Below are positions 41,060 to 50,461 of a stretch of DNA of 64,000 nt, in pieces. The notes below the pieces were generated by a model, which worked only from the letters and a program-made list of their open reading frames with translations, ran no database searches and was not told the DNA's origin. Position 1 is the first letter of the stretch. Every line of letters starts with the position of its first letter. Both the position numbers and the translations under genes were made by a program. Source of the DNA: Exiguobacterium aurantiacum (GTDB lineage Bacteria; Bacillota; Bacilli; Exiguobacteriales; Exiguobacteriaceae); NCBI RefSeq assembly GCF_024362205.1, contig NZ_CP101462.1:896501-960500 (forward strand), in the 5' to 3' direction.

Positions 41060-42396
41060 AATCAGTATGTATGTTTGTATGGAATCACTTTACGAATGAC
41101 GCGCGCGTCTTGCGCGAATGCTCGGCACTTGCCGAGGCGGGATATGAAGTCGATTTGATCGCGCTCCAAGACCCGAAAAACCCGTCGCTCCCGAAAGAAG
41201 AGATGCGTCCGGAAGGATTCCGCGTCATCCGTGTCAAACGTCAACCGTCGATCTTGGTGAACGGCATGAAAATGGCGAGCCAAGTGAAAAAGTGGATTTT
41301 TGCGAAAAAAACACGCAAAATCGGTGCGGGACTCGTCGGTGCGGGACTTGTCATCCTCGCACCGCTCACAATGATTGGACTCGGCGCGGCAGCAGGAGCG
41401 ATCCTTCTCCCGCCGGTCCGTAAGCAAATCGTCAACGCGAGCGCGATGCTCGAGATGGTGTTCACTTCGACGAAGAAGTCGTACGATTTCTATCACGCCA
41501 ACGACTTGAACACGCTCCCACAAGCTTTGATTGCCGGGAAAATCGTCAACAAAGGCAAGATCGTCTACGATTCGCATGAAGTCCAGACGGACCGGACCGG
41601 TTACGGCTACATCCAAAGTAACCTCGAAGGCTGGCTCTTGCCGTACGTCGACTCGATGATGGTCGAGAACCACACGCGCGCGGCGCACAACGAGGAGCTA
41701 TACGGCTTCTACCCGTACGTGCTCCACAACTATCCGTTCTATCGTCCGCTCGACTTTACGCTCCGCAAAGACTTGCATGCACTCCTCGACTTGCCGAAAG
41801 ATGAGAAAATCCTCTTGTACCAAGGTGGCATTCAAGCCGGCCGCGGACTCGAGCAGCTCATCCTCGCCGTCAAGGACTTCAAAGAAGGCACGCTCGTCAT
41901 GATCGGGGACGGGAAACTCAAGCCGGTGATTAAACAGATGATCGAGGACGAAGGCGTCAGCGACCGTGTCAAGATGATTGACAAAGTACCGGTCGAGGCG
42001 TTACCGTACTATACGATGAACGCATATCTTGGTTTCCAAGTGTTGAACAACGTCTGCTTCAACCACTACTCGGCGTCATCGAACAAGCTGTTCGAATATT
42101 TGATGGCCGAAGTACCGGTCGTCTCATGTGACTTCCCGGAAATCGAACGGGTCGTCGCCGGGAACGACGTCGGTGTCGTCGTCGACTCGCACGATCCGAA
42201 ATCGATCGCCGAAGGCGTCAACCGCCTGCTTGACGATCTAGCACTCTACGCCCGTGTCAAAGAGAACACGAAGACGGCGCGTGAGCAATATAACTGGGAT
42301 TTGGAAAAAGAGGCACTCTTGAACGTCTACACGAACGTCGTGGAGCGCAAGTTGCCGATTATGAAAGACGGTGCGCCAAAGCCAGCTCAACAGTAA
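41056..42396 (+). CDS. Glycosyltransferase with internal hydrophobic segment
   Basis: A 446-residue GT4-like protein. It starts MFVWNHFTNDARVLRECSALA, carries a hydrophobic hairpin at about 90-125 (glycine and alanine rich) that may dip into the membrane, and has a C-terminal donor domain with ILLYQGGIQAGRGLEQLI and SSNKLFEYLMAEVPVV. ATG 41056 overlaps the preceding stop, with GGAGG upstream. Together with galU and the previous gene it suggests synthesis of a surface glycan or glycolipid. Confidence 0.83.
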   Translation: MKSVCMFVWNHFTNDARVLRECSALAEAGYEVDLIALQDPKNPSLPKEEMRPEGFRVIRVKRQPSILVNGMKMASQVKKWIFAKKTRKIGAGLVGAGLVILAPLTMIGLGAAAGAILLPPVRKQIVNASAMLEMVFTSTKKSYDFYHANDLNTLPQALIAGKIVNKGKIVYDSHEVQTDRTGYGYIQSNLEGWLLPYVDSMMVENHTRAAHNEELYGFYPYVLHNYPFYRPLDFTLRKDLHALLDLPKDEKILLYQGGIQAGRGLEQLILAVKDFKEGTLVMIGDGKLKPVIKQMIEDEGVSDRVKMIDKVPVEALPYYTMNAYLGFQVLNNVCFNHYSASSNKLFEYLMAEVPVVSCDFPEIERVVAGNDVGVVVDSHDPKSIAEGVNRLLDDLALYARVKENTKTAREQYNWDLEKEALLNVYTNVVERKLPIMKDGAPKPAQQ

Positions 42397-42401
42397 GACG
42401 A

Positions 42402-42430
42402 AGACTGCGGCTTTGTGCCGCGGTCTTTTT
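42402..42430 (+). terminator. Terminator of the galU-glycosyltransferase group
   Basis: AGACTGCGGC / GCCGCGGTCT stem and a T6 tail, six bases after the stop. Confidence 0.88.
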
Positions 42431-42451
42431 TATATGGAAGGGGGAAATTTG

Positions 42452-43339
42452 ATGAAACGTCAGCAACAACATCTATTGCGTCAACAAGTCTGGAAGAAGC
42501 TCCAATCGATTTCCTTGAAGGATATCGCCTGGATCATCGCCGGCTCATTCATTCTCGCGTTCGGGGTGAACTACTTCACCGTCCCGAACGATTTCTCGGA
42601 AGGCGGCCTGCTCGGGGTCACCATCATTCTGTATTACATGTTCGGCTGGGACCTCGGGGTCACGTCGATTATCGGGAACGGGATCTTATTCATCGTTGGT
42701 TATAAGCTGCTCGACCGCCGGACGATGGTCTATTCGGTCGTCGCCGTCATTGCGACGTCGTTCTTCCTCAGCTTGACCCATAGTTGGGGCAGCCCGGCCG
42801 AGGATAAACTGCTCGCGGCGGTCTATGCCGGAATCATGATCGGGGTCGGCATCGGTATGGTACTCCGCGTCGGTGGGACGACCGGGGGCGGGGTCATCAT
42901 CGCCCGCCTCATGGAGCGGTATTTGCACATGAGCGTCGCCGTGTCGATGTTCATCATCGATGCCATCGTCGTCGGAGCGTCAGGCTTTATCCTCGGGGAG
43001 CAGGTCGTGCTCTATACGTTGATTGCCATCATCATCGGCTCGTGGGTCATCGACCTCGTTGCCGAAGGACTCAACATCCGTAAGGCCGTCACCATCATCA
43101 GCGACAAGCAAGAAGAGCTCGCCGTCGTGTTGACGGAGACGCTCGGCCGCTCGGCGACGATTATCCACGGTCACGGCTACTATACGAAGCAGGATAAGAA
43201 CATGCTGTATATGATCGTCGACAAGCGTCAAATCGGTCCGCTCAAGCGAATCGTTGAAGTGACCGATCCACGTGCCTTCGTCGTCATCCACCAAGTGAAA
43301 GAGGTCATCGGGGAAGGGTTCAGCTACCCATCTCGATAA
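42452..43339 (+). CDS. YitT-family membrane protein (DUF161 + DUF2179)
   Basis: A 295-residue protein. About five membrane segments occupy residues 28-205, with the glycine-rich GGLLGVTIIL and RVGGTTGGGVIIARL stretches of the YitT family, followed by a soluble DUF2179 domain (about 215-290, with GHGYYTKQDKNMLYMIV). Family function is unsettled. GGAAGGGGG lies nine bases before ATG 42452. Confidence 0.9.
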   Translation: MKRQQQHLLRQQVWKKLQSISLKDIAWIIAGSFILAFGVNYFTVPNDFSEGGLLGVTIILYYMFGWDLGVTSIIGNGILFIVGYKLLDRRTMVYSVVAVIATSFFLSLTHSWGSPAEDKLLAAVYAGIMIGVGIGMVLRVGGTTGGGVIIARLMERYLHMSVAVSMFIIDAIVVGASGFILGEQVVLYTLIAIIIGSWVIDLVAEGLNIRKAVTIISDKQEELAVVLTETLGRSATIIHGHGYYTKQDKNMLYMIVDKRQIGPLKRIVEVTDPRAFVVIHQVKEVIGEGFSYPSR

Positions 43340-43412
43340 TTTGAACGCTGGCGTTTTGACGCCAACTTCTATATAATAAGAAGCGTGTAAAAAGAAGGAG
43401 GAACTGACTACT

Positions 43413-43637
43413 ATGCAAACGATCGCTACAATCAGCCTGCTCGTCGTGGCTGTTTTATTGATTGTCGTCGTACTGCTCATGTCAGGTCGGTCGCAAGGTC
43501 TTGGGGCGATTGCAGGTGGCGCGGAGCAGTTGTTCGGCCGCCAGAAAGCGCGCGGCTTCGACGCTGTTTTGAACCGAACTGCAGCTGTACTAGGCACGTT
43601 GTTTTTCATTTTAGGATTACTAGTCGCATCATTATGA
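43413..43637 (+). CDS. secG: Preprotein translocase subunit SecG
   Basis: A 74-residue protein with two membrane segments (about 5-24 and 55-73) joined by the conserved GRSQGLGAIAGGAEQLFGR loop. It assists SecYEA protein export. A TATAAT at 43372-43377 and a strong AAGGAGG site precede it. The order secG, carboxylesterase, rnr, smpB, ssrA is standard for Bacillales. Confidence 0.95.
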   Translation: MQTIATISLLVVAVLLIVVVLLMSGRSQGLGAIAGGAEQLFGRQKARGFDAVLNRTAAVLGTLFFILGLLVASL

Positions 43638-43639
43638 TG

Positions 43640-43690
43640 AAAGGCTGATCGTTCTCGATTTTTACGTGAGGCGGTCGGCTTTTGTTTTTT
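43640..43690 (+). terminator. Terminator-like hairpin after secG
   Basis: AAAGGCTGATCG / CGGTCGGCTTTT pairs over 12 positions (three G-T) with a 20-base loop and a T-rich tail. It may only attenuate, since esterase, rnr and smpB are usually cotranscribed with secG. Confidence 0.7.
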
Positions 43691-43739
43691 TCAATTATTT
43701 TTTGGGAATAATGGATTGTATGAGGAGATGACGTTAGCA

Positions 43740-44480
43740 ATGAAGATTACAGCACCGAAACCGTTCTTCTTTGAAGGCGGACCACGTGCCGTGTTGATGT
43801 TACATGGCTTTACCGGATCGAGCGCGGATGTCCGCATGCTCGGTCGTTTCCTGCAAAAAGAAGGCTATACGTGTATGGGTCCCCAGTACCGGGGTCATGC
43901 CGTCCCGCCGGAAGAATTGCTCCAGTACGGACCGGCGGACTGGTGGGAAGACGTCATGAACGCCTACCAGTCGTTGAAAGATAAAGGCTATGAGGAGATT
44001 GCCGTCTGTGGCCTCTCGCTCGGCGGCGTCATGTCACTCCGTCTCGCTTCACAGGAGAACGTCAAAGGTGTCATCCCGATGTGCGCCCCGACCGGAATCG
44101 ATGCCGAGGATCGGTTATACAAAGGAGTCCAAGCCTATGCTCGAGAATATAAATCTCGAGAAGACAAATCGCCTGAGCAGATCGAACAGGAGATGGCGGA
44201 CTTCAAACCGATGCCGACGCTCAAGGATCTCCGTGCCTTCGTCCGTGACACGACGACAAAACTTGAAGATATTTTCGTCCCGGCGCTCGTCGTCCAAGGG
44301 GCGAAAGATCGCATGGTCGATCCCGAATCTGCACACGAGATTTACGAGGCGATTAACGCGTTCCAAAAAGAACTGCTCATGTTCGAGGAGTCGGGACACG
44401 TGATCACACTCGATAAAGAAAAAGAGAAACTGCACCAGGACGTGCTCGATTTTCTCGAAACGTTAGACTGGTCAGTTTGA
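43740..44480 (+). CDS. Carboxylesterase (Est30-type alpha/beta hydrolase)
   Basis: A 246-residue serine hydrolase close in pattern to Geobacillus Est30: LMLHGFTGSSADVRML oxyanion loop, nucleophile in GLSLGG (near residue 95), aspartate in VVQGAKDRMVD and histidine in ESGHVITLD. It hydrolyses short acyl esters. GAGGAG lies 12 bases before ATG 43740, the start that matches Est30; ATG 43728 is an alternative. Confidence 0.92.
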   Translation: MKITAPKPFFFEGGPRAVLMLHGFTGSSADVRMLGRFLQKEGYTCMGPQYRGHAVPPEELLQYGPADWWEDVMNAYQSLKDKGYEEIAVCGLSLGGVMSLRLASQENVKGVIPMCAPTGIDAEDRLYKGVQAYAREYKSREDKSPEQIEQEMADFKPMPTLKDLRAFVRDTTTKLEDIFVPALVVQGAKDRMVDPESAHEIYEAINAFQKELLMFEESGHVITLDKEKEKLHQDVLDFLETLDWSV

Positions 44481-44496
44481 AAAAGGAGGTGTCACG

Positions 44497-46899
44497 TTGA
44501 ATTTACGTGACCAACTACTAGAAATCATTCAGACAAGCGACAAAGCTTTAACTGTCGACCAATTGACCGAGCGTCTCGCGCTCGAGTCGACGGATGCCTT
44601 TAAAGAGCTCATCCGCACCTTGAACACCCTCGAAGAAGAGGGTTTGATCGGCCGCACCCGGACGAACCGTTACGGGACGCTCGCCGTGCTCGGCCAAGCA
44701 GCGGGGATCATCTCGATCCACCAACGCGGCTTTGGCTTTTTATCGGTCGAAGGCGAGACGGAGGACGTGTTCCTTCCGCCCGACCAATTGAAAGACGTCT
44801 ACCACGGGGATACGATACTCGTCAAAAAACGTGAGGACAACCGCGGCAAGACCGAGGGCGTGCTCCTCAAAGTATTGAAGCGCGGCTTGTCGGAATTCGT
44901 CGGGACGTATACGCTCCCGAGCGGACGCCTCGACCAGTTCGCCTTCATCGAGCCGGACGACAAGCGCATCAACTTCTGGCCGGTCGTCAACCCGGATAAA
45001 TCGCTCGGTGCCGTCGATGGCCATAAAGTCGTCGTCCGCATCACGAAATATCCGGACGGACGTTTCGCCGGAGCGTGTGACGTCGTCCGCATCATCGGAC
45101 ACAAGAACGACCCAGGCGTCGACATCTTGTCGATCGTCTATAAGCACGGCATTCCGACGGAGTTCCCGGAAGATGTCATCGACCAGGCGAACGCCGTGCC
45201 GGACGAGGCCGATGAGAATGACTTCATGGGCCGCGTCGATCTTCGCAACGAGACGATTTTTACGATCGACGGCGAAGACGCGAAAGACTTGGACGATGCC
45301 GTCCACGTCAAGAAACTCGACAACGGTAACTATGAGCTCGGCGTCCATATCGCCGACGTGTCACATTACGTGACGGAAGGGTCACCGCTCGACGTCGAGG
45401 CGTTCGAACGGGGGACGAGTGTGTATCTCGTCGATCGCGTCATCCCGATGTTGCCGCACCGTCTCTCGAACGGGATCTGTTCGCTCAACCCGCACGTCAA
45501 CCGGTTGACGCTCAGCTGCGTCATGGAGATCTCCCCACAAAACGGGAAGGTCGTCAACCATGAGCTGTTCCCGAGTGTCATCAAGACGACGGAGCGGATG
45601 ACGTATACGAACGTCCGTGAAATCATCGAACGCGATGACGAAGCGACGCTCGAACGTTACGAGCCGTACATCCCGTTGTTCGACCTGATGGCCGAGCTCG
45701 CGGAAGTGCTCCGTACGCGCCGTAACTCGCGTGGTGCCATCAACTTCGATTTCGCCGAGGCCAAAGTCGTCGTCGACGAAGAAGGCAAACCGGCCGACAT
45801 CGTCTTACGTCCACGCTCGGTCGCCGAGAAGTTGATCGAAGAGTTCATGCTCGCGGCCAACGAGACGGTCGCCGAACACTTCCACAAGATGGACGTGCCG
45901 TTCATCTATCGTGTCCACGATAACCCGAAACCAGACAAGCTCGATTTCTTCTTCGACTTCGTCGCGAACTTCGGTGTGCATATCGAGCGGTTCAAAGGCC
46001 AAAAGGTCGAACCGAAGACGCTTCAGAAGATTTTGAAGGCGATCTCGGGTGAACCGGAAGAGCCGGTCATCAGCACGATCATGCTCCGTTCGATGCAACA
46101 GGCGAAGTACGATGACGTCTCGCTCGGCCACTTCGGCCTCGCGACCGACTTCTATACGCACTTCACGTCGCCGATCCGTCGTTACCCGGACTTGATTGTC
46201 CATCGTCTCATGCGCACGTACGCCTTCAACGGTGACTTGTCAGAGAAGACGATTGCCAAGTACGAGGACCGTCTCGACTCCATCGCCGAACAGGCGTCGA
46301 AGCGCGAGCGTCGTTCGGTCGATGCCGAACGCGAGACGCAATCCTTGAAGAAAGCCGAGTACATGGAATCACGTCTCGGTGAAGAGTTCGACGGCGTCGT
46401 CAGCGGTGTCACGAACTTCGGAATGTTCATCGAGCTCCCGAACACGATTGAAGGACTCGTTCGTCTCCAGTCGATGGATGACTACTACCACTTCGACGAG
46501 TCGCAGCTCATGTTGCTCGGCGAGCGGACGAAACGTCAGTTCCGCATCGGTGACTCGGTGCGCGTCAAGGTCGACGCCGTCAACTTGGACGAGCGCACGA
46601 TCGACTTCACCGTCGTCGGCATGCCGAAGCGGGAACAGTCGCGCCGTCGCCAACCGACGACGATCAAAGCGACGGAAGGTCGTCCGAAGAAGGATGACAA
46701 AAAAGGCCGCGGCCGTGACGACAAACGTCCGAAGCGCGGCAAACCGGGTAAACCAGGGAAACCGGGCCAAGCCGGGAAACCGTCGAAACCAGGCGAGAAA
46801 CCGAAGACGTCGCAAGGACGCTCGGCACTCGACTTGAAAAAGAAAGACGGTCAAAAACGAACAGGCGACGCCAAACGCGGAGCGAAGAAGCGTCGTTGA
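44497..46899 (+). CDS. rnr: Ribonuclease R
   Basis: An 800-residue 3'-5' exoribonuclease. An N-terminal winged helix (about 1-65), cold-shock domains (about 70-230), the RNB domain with active-site TIDGEDAKDLDDAV (near 260), an S1 domain (about 625-710) and a Lys/Arg/Gly/Pro-rich tail (about 715-800). It degrades structured RNA and works in trans-translation, which fits the neighbours smpB and ssrA. The start is TTG with AAGGAGGTG upstream. Confidence 0.97.
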   Translation: MNLRDQLLEIIQTSDKALTVDQLTERLALESTDAFKELIRTLNTLEEEGLIGRTRTNRYGTLAVLGQAAGIISIHQRGFGFLSVEGETEDVFLPPDQLKDVYHGDTILVKKREDNRGKTEGVLLKVLKRGLSEFVGTYTLPSGRLDQFAFIEPDDKRINFWPVVNPDKSLGAVDGHKVVVRITKYPDGRFAGACDVVRIIGHKNDPGVDILSIVYKHGIPTEFPEDVIDQANAVPDEADENDFMGRVDLRNETIFTIDGEDAKDLDDAVHVKKLDNGNYELGVHIADVSHYVTEGSPLDVEAFERGTSVYLVDRVIPMLPHRLSNGICSLNPHVNRLTLSCVMEISPQNGKVVNHELFPSVIKTTERMTYTNVREIIERDDEATLERYEPYIPLFDLMAELAEVLRTRRNSRGAINFDFAEAKVVVDEEGKPADIVLRPRSVAEKLIEEFMLAANETVAEHFHKMDVPFIYRVHDNPKPDKLDFFFDFVANFGVHIERFKGQKVEPKTLQKILKAISGEPEEPVISTIMLRSMQQAKYDDVSLGHFGLATDFYTHFTSPIRRYPDLIVHRLMRTYAFNGDLSEKTIAKYEDRLDSIAEQASKRERRSVDAERETQSLKKAEYMESRLGEEFDGVVSGVTNFGMFIELPNTIEGLVRLQSMDDYYHFDESQLMLLGERTKRQFRIGDSVRVKVDAVNLDERTIDFTVVGMPKREQSRRRQPTTIKATEGRPKKDDKKGRGRDDKRPKRGKPGKPGKPGQAGKPSKPGEKPKTSQGRSALDLKKKDGQKRTGDAKRGAKKRR

Positions 46900-46948
46900 C
46901 GGGAGGGGGCGACCCCTCCTCCATATTGAAGTAAAGGACTGAATGTCT

Positions 46949-47419
46949 ATGGCCAAGAAGAAAGATTCGAACGCACTCGCGCAAAACCGAAAAGCGTCTT
47001 TCGATTATGCGATCGAAGATACGATTGAAGCCGGCATGGTGTTGACGGGGACCGAGATTAAATCGGTGCGCCAGTCAAAAATCAATATCGCCGACGCGTA
47101 CGTCCGCTTTGACGGTGGCGAGGCGACGCTTCATAACTGTCATATTAGCCCGTTCGAGCAAGGGAACCGGTTCAACCACGAACCGCTCCGTGTCCGAAAG
47201 CTATTGTTGCACAAGAAGCAAATCAATCAGCTCATCGGCGCGCAAGGGCGTGACGGGTATACGATCATCCCGCTCAAAGTGTATCTGAAGAACGGCTTCG
47301 CCAAATGTCTCCTCGGCATCGGGCGCGGGAAGAAGAAGTATGACAAGCGCGACGACTTGAAGAAGAAAGATGCGAAGCGCGACGTCGACCGGGCGCTCCG
47401 GGACCGGCAAAAATACTGA
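46949..47419 (+). CDS. smpB: SsrA-binding protein SmpB
   Basis: A 156-residue protein that brings tmRNA to stalled ribosomes. The core has [26 protein letters not shown] and [12 protein letters not shown], and the basic C-terminal tail ([20 protein letters not shown]) that mimics an mRNA strand in the decoding channel. AAAGGA is 10 bases before ATG 46949 and four before ATG 46943; I prefer the former. Confidence 0.97.
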   Translation: MAKKKDSNALAQNRKASFDYAIEDTIEAGMVLTGTEIKSVRQSKINIADAYVRFDGGEATLHNCHISPFEQGNRFNHEPLRVRKLLLHKKQINQLIGAQGRDGYTIIPLKVYLKNGFAKCLLGIGRGKKKYDKRDDLKKKDAKRDVDRALRDRQKY

Positions 47420-47444
47420 CAGCGAGACCTGATTGTGGTATAGT
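47416..47444 (+). promoter_or_regulatory. ssrA promoter
   Basis: CTGACA overlapping the smpB stop codon, 17-base spacer, TATAGT preceded by TGG (extended -10). This gives ssrA its own transcript with a short 5' leader removed by RNase P. Confidence 0.75.
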
Positions 47445-47468
47445 TGTTGTAGTACCAATTACCACCTC

Positions 47469-47821
47469 GGGGACGTTATGGATTCGACGGGGGTAGGTCG
47501 GTCGTATGTGGCGTGTCGAGGGGTCGGCCTCGTTAAAACGCAAACGCCTATAACTGGCAAAACTAACACACAACTCGCAGCAGCCTAAGTGCCCTGCGGA
47601 TCCTGACATCCATCGCTTGTGTGGATGATTATCAGGGTCTCAAACTAAGCAAGCTACGCTTCAACCTCGCCGTCTGAGGGCGCGAAGAAGAGATGAATCA
47701 GACTGGATGCGACAACGCCTGTTTATCGGCAGTGTCACATTGAGATTCAATAGATAAACTACACACGTAGAAGCATGCGTTACGATGCCTTCGGACGCGG
47801 GTTCGACTCCCGCCGTCTCCA
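47469..47821 (+). ncRNA. ssrA: Transfer-messenger RNA (tmRNA)
   Basis: A 353-base tmRNA. The tRNA-like ends GGGGACG and CGTCTCC pair, the T arm is GGGTTCGACTCCC, and the 5' consensus GGGGACGTTATGGATTCGAC is present. The resume frame at 47556-47588 encodes GKTNTQLAAA then stop, with the tag alanine first, giving AGKTNTQLAAA. CCA is not encoded. It rescues stalled ribosomes with SmpB and marks products for ClpXP-type proteases. Confidence 0.97.
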
Positions 47822-47864
47822 TTTTTAAACAGTCTGCAACGACTGCAATCAATGATTTTTAATG

Positions 47865-47905
47865 AAGACCTTCTAATTTCATTGAGATTAGAAGGTCTTT
47901 TGAAT
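47865..47905 (+). terminator. ssrA terminator
   Basis: AAGACCTTCTAAT / ATTAGAAGGTCTT with a nine-base loop and a T-rich tail, 43 bases beyond the tmRNA end. Confidence 0.88.
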
Positions 47906-47951
47906 TTGACGGAGCAACTTAATCATAATGAAATGAAAGCAGGTGAATCGA

Positions 47952-48107
47952 ATGGGGAAATATCAATTAGATACGAAAAGTAAAGTGGCGGCTGCCAAGT
48001 ATCAAGACGGTAAAAAACCAGCTGTATCGAATAAAAAAGATAAGATCAATCAGATTCGAGAATCATATTTGCAGAAGCAAAAAGATAAGCAACAATCTGT
48101 GGAATGA
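47952..48107 (+). CDS. Small basic protein of unknown function, 51 residues
   Basis: Begins MGKYQLDTKSKVAAAKYQDG and is rich in Lys and Gln, with a predicted helical C-terminal half (KDKINQIRESYLQKQKDKQQ) and no membrane segment. AGGTGA lies five bases before the ATG. It sits alone between the ssrA terminator and the hairpin at 48158, at the left edge of the AT-rich island. No family is recognised. Confidence 0.6.
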   Translation: MGKYQLDTKSKVAAAKYQDGKKPAVSNKKDKINQIRESYLQKQKDKQQSVE

Positions 48108-48157
48108 TTAGATAGTTTAGCTGACTTCAGGTGTTCTGTTATAAGAAGTTGAAATTA

Positions 48158-48206
48158 AAGAAGAGGGTCATCCGTGTGTATTTTATGCGTGGGTGGCTCT
48201 CTTCTT
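48158..48206 (+). terminator. Terminator upstream of the defence module
   Basis: AAGAAGAGGGTCATCC pairs over 16 positions with GGGTGGCTCTCTTCTT (three G-T). The interval 48207-48346 is very AT-rich leader with no promoter I can fix. Confidence 0.75.
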
Positions 48207-48346
48207 ATTTCTCTTTTAATGATTTCAGAGAGATATAGTTAGCTGATTTATTATGCTATCATTTACATTATAAAGTTATTTAAGCTACTACTAAATGTTT
48301 TTTAATGGAATTTTTATTCTATATTTTTTAGTGAAGGAGATTTCTA

Positions 48347-50461
48347 ATGATTTTAAGTCGATTAAATTTATATGATTTTAGAAAGTTTAATTCTGTAGGT
48401 AGCAAACCTGGTATTTCAATATTGTTTAATGAAAATCTTAATATTATTATTGGTGAAAATGATTCAGGTAAAACCGCCATTATTGATGCTCTAAAACTAT
48501 TGCTTGGAACTTCAAGTGATGATTACGAAAAAATTAGGTTAGAAGATTTTTATCGAAATGATGATGGTTTATTTGTTGAAAAATTCGTTATTGAAGGAAT
48601 TTTTTCGAAATTAAACGAAAAGGAAGCAGGTATATTTTTAGAATGGCTCTCTTTTAATGCCTCTAAAGAATATGAATTAAGAGTCGTAATGGAGGTGGAG
48701 AGAAAAACTAGTGAAAATGGAAATGAGTATTTTGATAAAAGATTAATGGCTGGAGAAAAAAACTGTGAATTAAGATTTAATGGAAATGCCAGAGCTATCT
48801 TAAAAGCCACTTATTTAAAACCCTTAAGAGATGCAAATATAGAGTTGAAATCAGGTGTGAAATCTAGGCTCGCAAATATCTTGAAAGCTCATATTTTATT
48901 TAAGGAAGAGGGCGCAACTCAGTTAACTAATATTATGGAAGAAGCAAATGAAAAAATTGAAGGTTTCTTTGAAACTGAATATTCTCCAGGAAAATCAATA
49001 ACAAATGATATTGAAAACATTTTAAAAAATTTTTATGATGAAACAGACAAAAACAAAGCTAAATCTACATTTAGTATTTCTAGAGGAGATTTGACATCAA
49101 TCCTAAGAAAATTAAGTTTAGACAACGAAGAACTCAATCTAGGATTAGGGAATCAAAATCTTTTATTTATGGCTACAGAATTTTTACTATTGAATGAAAT
49201 TGTAGATGACAGAAATATAATAGGGCCTCATTTAATTTTAATTGAGGAGATAGAAGCTCACTTGCATACTCAAGCACAAATAAGATTAGTTAAGTACTTA
49301 GAGGACACATTTATAAAAGGAGAAATCTCAAGACAATTAATTCTTACCACGCATAGCTCAGATTTAGTTGCATCGATTAATCCTGAGAGTATCTTAATGA
49401 TTCACAAAAATACGTGTTATCCGATGAGTAGAGAATATACTAGTCTAGACAGTGAAGACTATAAATTCTTAGAGCGTTTTTTAGATGCGACAAAAAGCAA
49501 TTTATTTTTTGCCAAAGGCATAATATTCGTAGAAGGTGAGTCTGAGATGTTACTTCTGCCTACTTTAGCAGAAATCATAGGTCTACCTTTACATAAATAT
49601 GGTGTTTCTGTTGTTAATGTTCATGGAACTTCATTTGAACGGTATTTAAAACTATTTTCTAGATCCGAAGTTTGGAATGAACTCTTTGACAATCGTTCTA
49701 TCGAAATGCCAATATCAATCATTACGGATTTAGATGTTAAACCGTATGTTTATTACGAGACAAATCCGAAAGACATATTTTCTATTAAGACTTTTGAGAG
49801 ATTAAATCAAATGTGTAGCACCTTAGAAATAGTACCTGATGATTTTCTAATGGAGGATTTAGAAATAGAATTTTCTACGTTAAATCAATTAGCCAAAAAT
49901 TATAACTTTAAAGTGCCTGTTGATAAAAAAGAAGAACTTGAAACTATTTTAAAACTTCAAATAACCGAGGAATTTATTAGACAAACTATTGATAGTAAAA
50001 GAACATCAATTAGTGAAAAATATTCTGTTTATAATAGTAATCATCAAATTTTTATCACACCTGAATGGACTTTGGAATACAGCATAGCAAAGAGTAAACT
50101 ATTTATAGAGCTTTTCACATCAATTCATAATTTAAGATATCAAAAGCCTTTTGAAGGAAAGTATCTAAAAATCTTTAATGATTATAAGGAGCATTTAGAG
50201 AGCTTAGAGGGCATCAATGACTTTACGGCACTAGAGATATTCTCACCAGTATTGAATAAACTTGTATCTAAAGCAGAACTTGCTCAGAATTTTAGTTTAT
50301 TAATTTTACAGAAGTTTAAGGACGAAAAAGAAGACATGAAGACGAAGTTGTTAGAAGATCACTATTTCTTTTATTTAGTATCAGCTATATTGCACGCGAC
50401 CAAAAAGTCAATAGACGATATTAGAGTAATTGATTCTTCTGAAGAAGGTAGTAAACAATGA
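48347..50461 (+). CDS. gajA: GajA-like OLD-family ATP-dependent endonuclease (Gabija system)
   Basis: A 704-residue protein with an N-terminal SMC-like ATPase: Walker A GENDSGKTAII (near residue 37), signature-like LGLGNQNLLF (near 263) and Walker B LILIEEIEAHLH (near 298). A TOPRIM nuclease domain follows: FVEGESEMLLLP (near 394) with the catalytic glutamate and TDLDVKPY (near 465) with the DxD pair. This is the class 2 OLD architecture of Gabija GajA, a nucleotide-sensitive DNA nickase active during phage infection. It is longer than typical GajA (about 580), mostly in the C-terminal part (about 480-704). The gene is very AT-rich compared with its surroundings. Its stop overlaps the helicase start by four bases. 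Another two-gene OLD-UvrD system is possible. Confidence 0.82.
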   Translation: MILSRLNLYDFRKFNSVGSKPGISILFNENLNIIIGENDSGKTAIIDALKLLLGTSSDDYEKIRLEDFYRNDDGLFVEKFVIEGIFSKLNEKEAGIFLEWLSFNASKEYELRVVMEVERKTSENGNEYFDKRLMAGEKNCELRFNGNARAILKATYLKPLRDANIELKSGVKSRLANILKAHILFKEEGATQLTNIMEEANEKIEGFFETEYSPGKSITNDIENILKNFYDETDKNKAKSTFSISRGDLTSILRKLSLDNEELNLGLGNQNLLFMATEFLLLNEIVDDRNIIGPHLILIEEIEAHLHTQAQIRLVKYLEDTFIKGEISRQLILTTHSSDLVASINPESILMIHKNTCYPMSREYTSLDSEDYKFLERFLDATKSNLFFAKGIIFVEGESEMLLLPTLAEIIGLPLHKYGVSVVNVHGTSFERYLKLFSRSEVWNELFDNRSIEMPISIITDLDVKPYVYYETNPKDIFSIKTFERLNQMCSTLEIVPDDFLMEDLEIEFSTLNQLAKNYNFKVPVDKKEELETILKLQITEEFIRQTIDSKRTSISEKYSVYNSNHQIFITPEWTLEYSIAKSKLFIELFTSIHNLRYQKPFEGKYLKIFNDYKEHLESLEGINDFTALEIFSPVLNKLVSKAELAQNFSLLILQKFKDEKEDMKTKLLEDHYFFYLVSAILHATKKSIDDIRVIDSSEEGSKQ

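Noticed and set aside
46900-46923. GGAGGGGG/CCCCTCC hairpin after rnr as a terminator
   Set aside because: No T run follows and smpB begins shortly after; at most a pause or stability stem inside the operon.
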